This document shows, piece by piece, positions 7,717 through 10,226 of a stretch of DNA of 10,226 bases. Position 1 is the stretch's first letter; every line of letters starts with the position of its first letter. The notes below the pieces were generated by a model. It was not told the DNA's origin, made no database searches, and saw only the letters and a list, made by a program, of their open reading frames with translations. Made by a program: the position numbers and the translations under genes. Source of the stretch: Burkholderiaceae bacterium (lineage in GTDB: Bacteria > Pseudomonadota > Gammaproteobacteria > Burkholderiales > Burkholderiaceae_D); assembly GCA_014379395.1 (NCBI GenBank), contig JACMLV010000720.1, forward strand, positions 1-10,226, in the 5' to 3' direction.

Positions 7717-8190
7717 ATGGCCATCACCACCCCGTTTCAACTGCAGCGCGACCCGTTCGGCAAGCTGATCATGACCGCCGAGGACGGCACCGTGCACGAG
7801 GGCGTCTCGCCGGTGCGCGCCTTCCCGATCCAGGCCCCCGAGCAGGGCATCTCGCTAGTACTGCACGACGGCCGCGAAGTGGCGTGGATCGAGCACACCA
7901 ACGACTTGAGCGTGACCGTGCGCGCGCTGGTGCAAGACGAGCTCGAAGGGCGAGAATTCATGCCCGAGATCAGCCGGATCGACAGGGTCAGCAGCTTCGC
8001 GACGCCATGCACCTGGTACGTCGAAACCGACCGCGGCGAGACGCAATTCGTACTCAAGGGCGAGGAAGACATCCGCCGCATCGGACAGGCCTCGCTGCTG
8101 GTGGCCGACAACCACGGCATCCATTTCCTGGTGCGCGATATGTTTGGGCTGGATAAGCACAGTCGCAAGATTCTGGATCGGTTTCTGTAA
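7717..8190 (+). CDS. DUF1854 family protein associated with cyanophycin metabolism
   Basis: A 157-aa soluble protein beginning MAITTPFQLQRDPFGKLIMT. The 'F.L.RD.FGKL....DG..HEGV.PVRAFPI..P..GISL' opening and the ending 'VRDMFGLDKHSRKILDRFL' are what I know of DUF1854 proteins, which occur beside, or fused to the end of, ABC transporters. No signal peptide, membrane helix or catalytic motif is visible. The start lies two bases after the transporter stop, with a good Shine-Dalgarno AAGGA at 7706-7710 inside the end of the transporter gene, so translation is probably coupled. It may be a partner or ligand-binding subunit of the transporter; this is inference. It is the last GC-rich gene before the composition changes. 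Confidence 0.85.
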   Translation: MAITTPFQLQRDPFGKLIMTAEDGTVHEGVSPVRAFPIQAPEQGISLVLHDGREVAWIEHTNDLSVTVRALVQDELEGREFMPEISRIDRVSSFATPCTWYVETDRGETQFVLKGEEDIRRIGQASLLVADNHGIHFLVRDMFGLDKHSRKILDRFL

Positions 8191-8194
8191 TCGC

Positions 8195-8205
8195 CGAAAG
8201 GGGCG
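8195..8205. repeat. Direct repeat copy 1 (CGAAAGGGGCG)
   Basis: The 11-base sequence CGAAAGGGGCG lies five bases after the DUF1854 stop codon and recurs at 9159-9169, ten bases after the stop of the 91-aa gene. The two copies bracket the leader region and the two overlapping small genes. They could be the footprint of an insertion, or chance. Confidence 0.35.
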
Positions 8206-8410
8206 TGGCGGGCGTTCGGGGTTATGCAAGCTTCAGTACGGCGCTTTAGTGATAATTCCATCTTGCCTAATAGACATAAGCGTACTTGGCGTGTAGACTT
8301 CAATAATTCTTTGACGCATTTTTCACGATAACTTGGCACTATGCGCATATGTAGTTTGATGATCAATGATGATTAAGCTAGCAATGGTGCAACTTCTGGA
8401 GGATTAACCA
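8206..8410 (+). promoter_or_regulatory. Low-GC leader region with candidate promoter TAGACA-N17-TAGACT
   Basis: This stretch holds no convincing long gene. Composition changes from GC-rich to roughly balanced within its first bases. TAGACA (8271-8276) and TAGACT (8294-8299), with exactly 17 bases between them, match the sigma-70 hexamers at five and four positions and point towards the following genes. An alternative is TTGGCA (8333-8338), N16, TTTGAT (8355-8360). A small palindrome TTGATGATCAA lies at 8356-8366. No tRNA, integrase fragment or transposon end was recognised. Confidence 0.3.
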
Positions 8411-8497
8411 ATGTGCTTATCGGCCTTCCACTATGTATACTCTGGTCCGGTCTGTATAAGTGCCAGTTATGCATCATCTACAGTAGGGAAGCTCTGA
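8411..8497 (+). CDS. Possible 28-codon leader peptide coupled to the downstream membrane protein
   Basis: An ATG at 8411 is preceded by a strong Shine-Dalgarno GGAGG (8398-8402) at an optimal 8-base spacing. The frame runs 28 codons (MCLSAFHYVYSGPVC at the start, ending in VGKLC) and stops with TGA at 8495-8497, overlapping the next gene's ATG as TGATG. Three cysteines are at positions 2, 15 and 28. The best ribosome site in the region thus serves a tiny frame that ends exactly where the next gene begins, as in translational coupling or a leader peptide. A competing reading is that the same site drives the GTG at 8413 and gives the downstream protein a 28-residue N-terminal extension. No homologue is recognised. 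Confidence 0.4.
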   Translation: MCLSAFHYVYSGPVCISASYASSTVGKL

Positions 8498-8877
8498 TGC
8501 TTCAAGAAGTTAGCGGTTACCTAGAGAAAGCATTAAAGACTAGCCATACAGGCAGTGCGTTATCTCCATTATTGTGGTTGACCGGAATTATTTCTGTTCC
8601 TTGCTTGCTTATCAGCGCAGTTGTCGATTCGCCAAAGAGTTATGCATTCTTTGGCCTTGCCGTCGTTCTAGTCATCTATTCAATGTGGCAATACCATGTC
8701 TTACGGAAGATTAACCCGCGACTCCTTCAGTCGGAAAAGCTTCAATTTGAAATGGCAAAGCTTGACCTAGTGGCGAGGAAAGGTGGAGCCGTGGTGTTCG
8801 ATCCGGTGAACATTGAATTTTCGGCTGAGCCAGCTTACCTAGGGCAATCCATTCAGGAAGATGAGGTGGAGCAATGA
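8497..8877 (+). CDS. Hypothetical two-TM membrane protein
   Basis: A 126-aa protein starting MLQEVSGYLEKALKTSHTG. I do not recognise a family. A short amphipathic N-terminus is followed by two hydrophobic segments (about 18-41, containing LLWLTGIISVPCLLISAVV, and about 46-66, containing FFGLAVVLVIYSMW). A polar tail of about 60 residues follows, with RKINPRLLQSEKLQFEMAKL and an acidic end QEDEVEQ, probably cytosolic. The ATG at 8497 has AGGGA at 8485-8489 at a suitable distance. An in-frame GTG at 8413 could add 28 mostly hydrophobic residues including CQLC. The stop overlaps the next start as ATGA, so the two are surely one operon. Base composition is lower in GC than the cyanophycin genes, consistent with horizontal transfer. 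A role as membrane anchor or effector for the following soluble protein is speculation. Confidence 0.65.
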   Translation: MLQEVSGYLEKALKTSHTGSALSPLLWLTGIISVPCLLISAVVDSPKSYAFFGLAVVLVIYSMWQYHVLRKINPRLLQSEKLQFEMAKLDLVARKGGAVVFDPVNIEFSAEPAYLGQSIQEDEVEQ

Positions 8878-9149
8878 GCAACGCTTACATCTATGTTTTT
8901 ACCCCCAAGGAGTTCTCCCAGCAAGACGTTGCTGATTTTCTCGATCAGACCGAAGGCATAGATAACTGGTTCTATTCGATGCCTAATAGTATGTTCATTG
9001 TCGGTACTGTTCCAGCAAGAACACTGTCCAGATTGCTGAAGGAACGCTTCGGCGAACATCGCCACTTGATTACAATCATCTCAAAGAAGGCCCGCGCCGG
9101 ATGGCTTCCAAAAGAACACTGGAACTTAATTCCATCCGAAGATGCATAG
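8874..9149 (+). CDS. Hypothetical 91-aa soluble protein, possibly Cas2/SinR-like ferredoxin fold
   Basis: Starts MSNAYIYVFTPKEFS, with a purine-rich GAGGTGGAG just upstream, and overlaps the preceding gene by ATGA, so translation is coupled. There is no signal peptide or membrane helix. The predicted order is strand (AYIYVFTP, 4-11), helix (SQQDVADFLDQ), two strands (NWFYSMPNSMFIVGTV, about 31-46), helix (ARTLSRLLKERFG) and strand (HLITIISK, about 64-71), then GWLPKEHWNLI near 76-86. This beta-alpha-beta-beta-alpha-beta pattern, and an ending GWLPxxxW, recall small hypothetical proteins near the SinR/Cas2-like group. That resemblance is from memory and by eye; no nuclease residues can be assigned and no CRISPR array is present. 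It could be a regulator or toxin-like partner of the membrane protein, but the function is unknown. Confidence 0.7.
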   Translation: MSNAYIYVFTPKEFSQQDVADFLDQTEGIDNWFYSMPNSMFIVGTVPARTLSRLLKERFGEHRHLITIISKKARAGWLPKEHWNLIPSEDA

Positions 9150-9158
9150 CTCAGCAAT

Positions 9159-9169
9159 CGAAAGGGGCG
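9159..9169. repeat. Direct repeat copy 2 (CGAAAGGGGCG)
   Basis: Identical 11-base copy of the sequence at 8195-8205, located ten bases after the stop of the 91-aa gene. The remaining intergenic bases up to 9265 show only a weak GCGAT/ATCGC hairpin (9223-9227 with 9238-9242) and no convincing promoter or terminator. Confidence 0.35.
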
Positions 9170-9265
9170 CCGGACAAACACCTTTCTTCGAGCATTCCGT
9201 TCCGTGCGGAGTATCTTATCTTGCGATAGTCCGCTGGATCGCACATTTCATTGCAAAGTCTGAAC

Positions 9266-10069
9266 ATGAACGCACATATAGAGAATAACTTCAAACGAGG
9301 CTTCATTCTGACCGAGGAGACGCTTATTAAGCTAGACGATATCATTCGAAAGCGGCTCACTTCTGTTAATCCTGAGGCAGTTCTGCAGTTCAAAGTCTTT
9401 CGCTCGGACGGGATGCTTGTCGAGTTCGACAATCCAGGTGCCGTAGCAGCTGAAGAGAACTCCAGCCGAAATGCCATCAAGCGAGTTGAGATTTTATCCG
9501 CGGAAACGGCATACAAGTTAAGTTTAAAGTTTGATCCGAAGGATAATACAGACCTTGCTATCGAGGCGAATGATCGAGATTTGGCCTATCTCCTCGCATC
9601 TGACATTAAGGAGTACGTCAATTCCGAAGTGTTGAAGTTTCGTTCGTTTAGCTTCGATTCCGCAACGAGCTCAAAGCATATTTTTCCGTTCTTAATGCTC
9701 CCGCTTATGTTCTTCAGTCTCTCCAGTATAAAGGAGTCGCCGAAGGCAGAGGCTGTGGCTGCAGTTCTTGCAAATAACGACGTGCAGGCTAAGCTGAATC
9801 TCCTAATAGAGTCTCAGTCTCGATCAAGCCAAGATCCGACCATGTTTAAGTGGTACATTGGCGCCATGATTGCCCTGTTCGCCGTTTTCCTTTTTCTCGG
9901 TTCTCTCTTAGATAAGGCATATCCCAGAAACATCTTTTATTGGGGAAAGCTCGCTCAAGCACACGATCGTCTTGTTAGCCTTCGGGAGAAAATTGTCTGG
10001 GGTATCGTAATAGCGTTTGTCATAGGAATCGCCTCGACGGTGGCTGTGGATTACTTCAAGCATCCATAA
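9266..10069 (+). CDS. Hypothetical membrane protein, cytosolic N-terminal domain plus three TM segments
   Basis: A 267-aa protein starting MNAHIENNFKRGFILTEETL. I do not recognise a family. The first 135 residues or so are soluble and mixed alpha/beta (ETLIKLDDIIRKRL, LQFKVFRSDGMLVEFDN, AYKLSLKF, AYLLASDIKEYVNSEV). Three hydrophobic segments follow: about 138-155 (HIFPFLMLPLMFFSL), 196-215 (WYIGAMIALFAVFLFLGSLL) and 243-261 (IVWGIVIAFVIGIASTVAV). Between the first two is a 40-residue loop, presumably periplasmic, and between the last two a basic loop (DKAYPRNIFYWGKLAQ) that fits the cytosol. An in-frame TTG at 9251 would add five residues; the ATG at 9266 is preferred, although its ribosome site is weak. 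It lies 116 bases after the 91-aa gene in the same low-GC segment and may belong to the same acquired unit. A sensor or anchoring role for the N-terminal domain is only a guess. Confidence 0.75.
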   Translation: MNAHIENNFKRGFILTEETLIKLDDIIRKRLTSVNPEAVLQFKVFRSDGMLVEFDNPGAVAAEENSSRNAIKRVEILSAETAYKLSLKFDPKDNTDLAIEANDRDLAYLLASDIKEYVNSEVLKFRSFSFDSATSSKHIFPFLMLPLMFFSLSSIKESPKAEAVAAVLANNDVQAKLNLLIESQSRSSQDPTMFKWYIGAMIALFAVFLFLGSLLDKAYPRNIFYWGKLAQAHDRLVSLREKIVWGIVIAFVIGIASTVAVDYFKHP

Positions 10070-10165
10070 GCACGATTGGGCTAACCCCACCTCGTTATAC
10101 ACAAGTCCGCTAATTGGCAGATTGCCATAAAAATTCCCTTTGCAGTCAAAGCGTTAGCGCACCCC

Positions 10166-10194
10166 TTGTAAACTCTGGCGAAATCGCGTTTACT
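10166..10194 (+). promoter_or_regulatory. Candidate promoter TTGTAA-N17-TTTACT with overlapping inverted repeat
   Basis: TTGTAA (10166-10171) and TTTACT (10189-10194) are exactly 17 bases apart, each matching the sigma-70 consensus at four positions. The inverted repeat GTAAAC (10168-10173) / GTTTAC (10188-10193), with centres two helical turns apart, overlaps both hexamers and would suit a dimeric regulator. Transcription would begin near 10201, shortly before an ATG at 10215. No other element is evident in 10070-10165. Confidence 0.35.
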
Positions 10195-10214
10195 CTCGTC
10201 TTTTGGGCGGCGCA

Positions 10215-10226
10215 ATGGCAACCAGA
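10215..10226 (+). CDS. Possible start of a further gene (four codons visible)
   Basis: ATG GCA ACC AGA (MATR) runs off the end of the window. It follows the candidate promoter at 10166-10194 at a plausible distance, with a G-rich GGGCGG at 10205-10210 just upstream. Four codons cannot identify a product and the start may be spurious. Confidence 0.25.

Noticed and set aside
8206..9265. Integron cassette (attC) or tRNA-associated att site explaining the low-GC genes
   Set aside because: No GTTRRRY/RYYYAAC pair with an imperfect palindrome, no tRNA end and no integrase fragment could be found in the window.
1..10226. CRISPR array, rRNA, tRNA or insertion sequence
   Set aside because: No regularly spaced repeats, no cloverleaf-like sequence, no transposase motifs and no long terminal inverted repeats were seen, although a Cas2-like fold was considered for one small protein.

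Overview
The window looks like a chromosomal segment of a GC-rich betaproteobacterium. The order Burkholderiales, and probably Oxalobacteraceae (Massilia/Duganella-like), is an inference from the tandem cyanophycin synthetases followed by an ABC transporter and a DUF1854 gene, and from codon choice. No species marker is present. Bases 1 to about 8200 are strongly GC-rich. From about 8220 to the end the sequence is visibly poorer in GC and uses many A/T-ending codons, which suggests an acquired segment.

Layout. Bases 1-168 hold the 3' end of a VOC/glyoxalase-type gene (+). Two hairpins with T-runs on the minus strand (186-213 and 241-262) end the convergent cyanophycin operon. On the minus strand, read right to left, come a short CphA2-like cyanophycin synthetase paralogue (5114-2943) and then full-length cyanophycin synthetase CphA (2840-270). 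A 320-base divergent region (5115-5434) holds a perfect 20-bp palindrome, a hairpin and candidate promoters for both directions. On the plus strand follow an ABC exporter with an N-terminal extension and zinc ribbon (5435-7714) and, two bases later, a DUF1854 protein (7717-8190). Together these form a cyanophycin module: CphA joins Asp and Arg into the storage polymer, the paralogue keeps only one of the two ATP-dependent ligase centres, and the transporter/DUF1854 pair is a recurrent but functionally unexplained companion.

The low-GC segment has an open leader region (8191-8496) with a well-initiated 28-codon reading frame, a two-TM membrane protein (8497-8877), a 91-aa soluble protein overlapping it by ATGA (8874-9149), and a three-TM protein with a cytosolic N-terminal domain (9266-10069). 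None of these can be assigned a function. The 91-aa protein has a secondary-structure pattern like small Cas2/SinR-type ferredoxin folds. The window ends with a promoter-like sequence and perhaps the first four codons of another gene.

The most interesting points are the complementary losses in the two CphA paralogues (the paralogue lost the Mur-ligase P-loop and C-terminal lobe; the full-length enzyme lost an HxxEHxxxE motif in the N domain that the paralogue keeps), the palindrome at the expected start of the cph transcript, and the unidentified low-GC gene cluster with its coupled leader frame.
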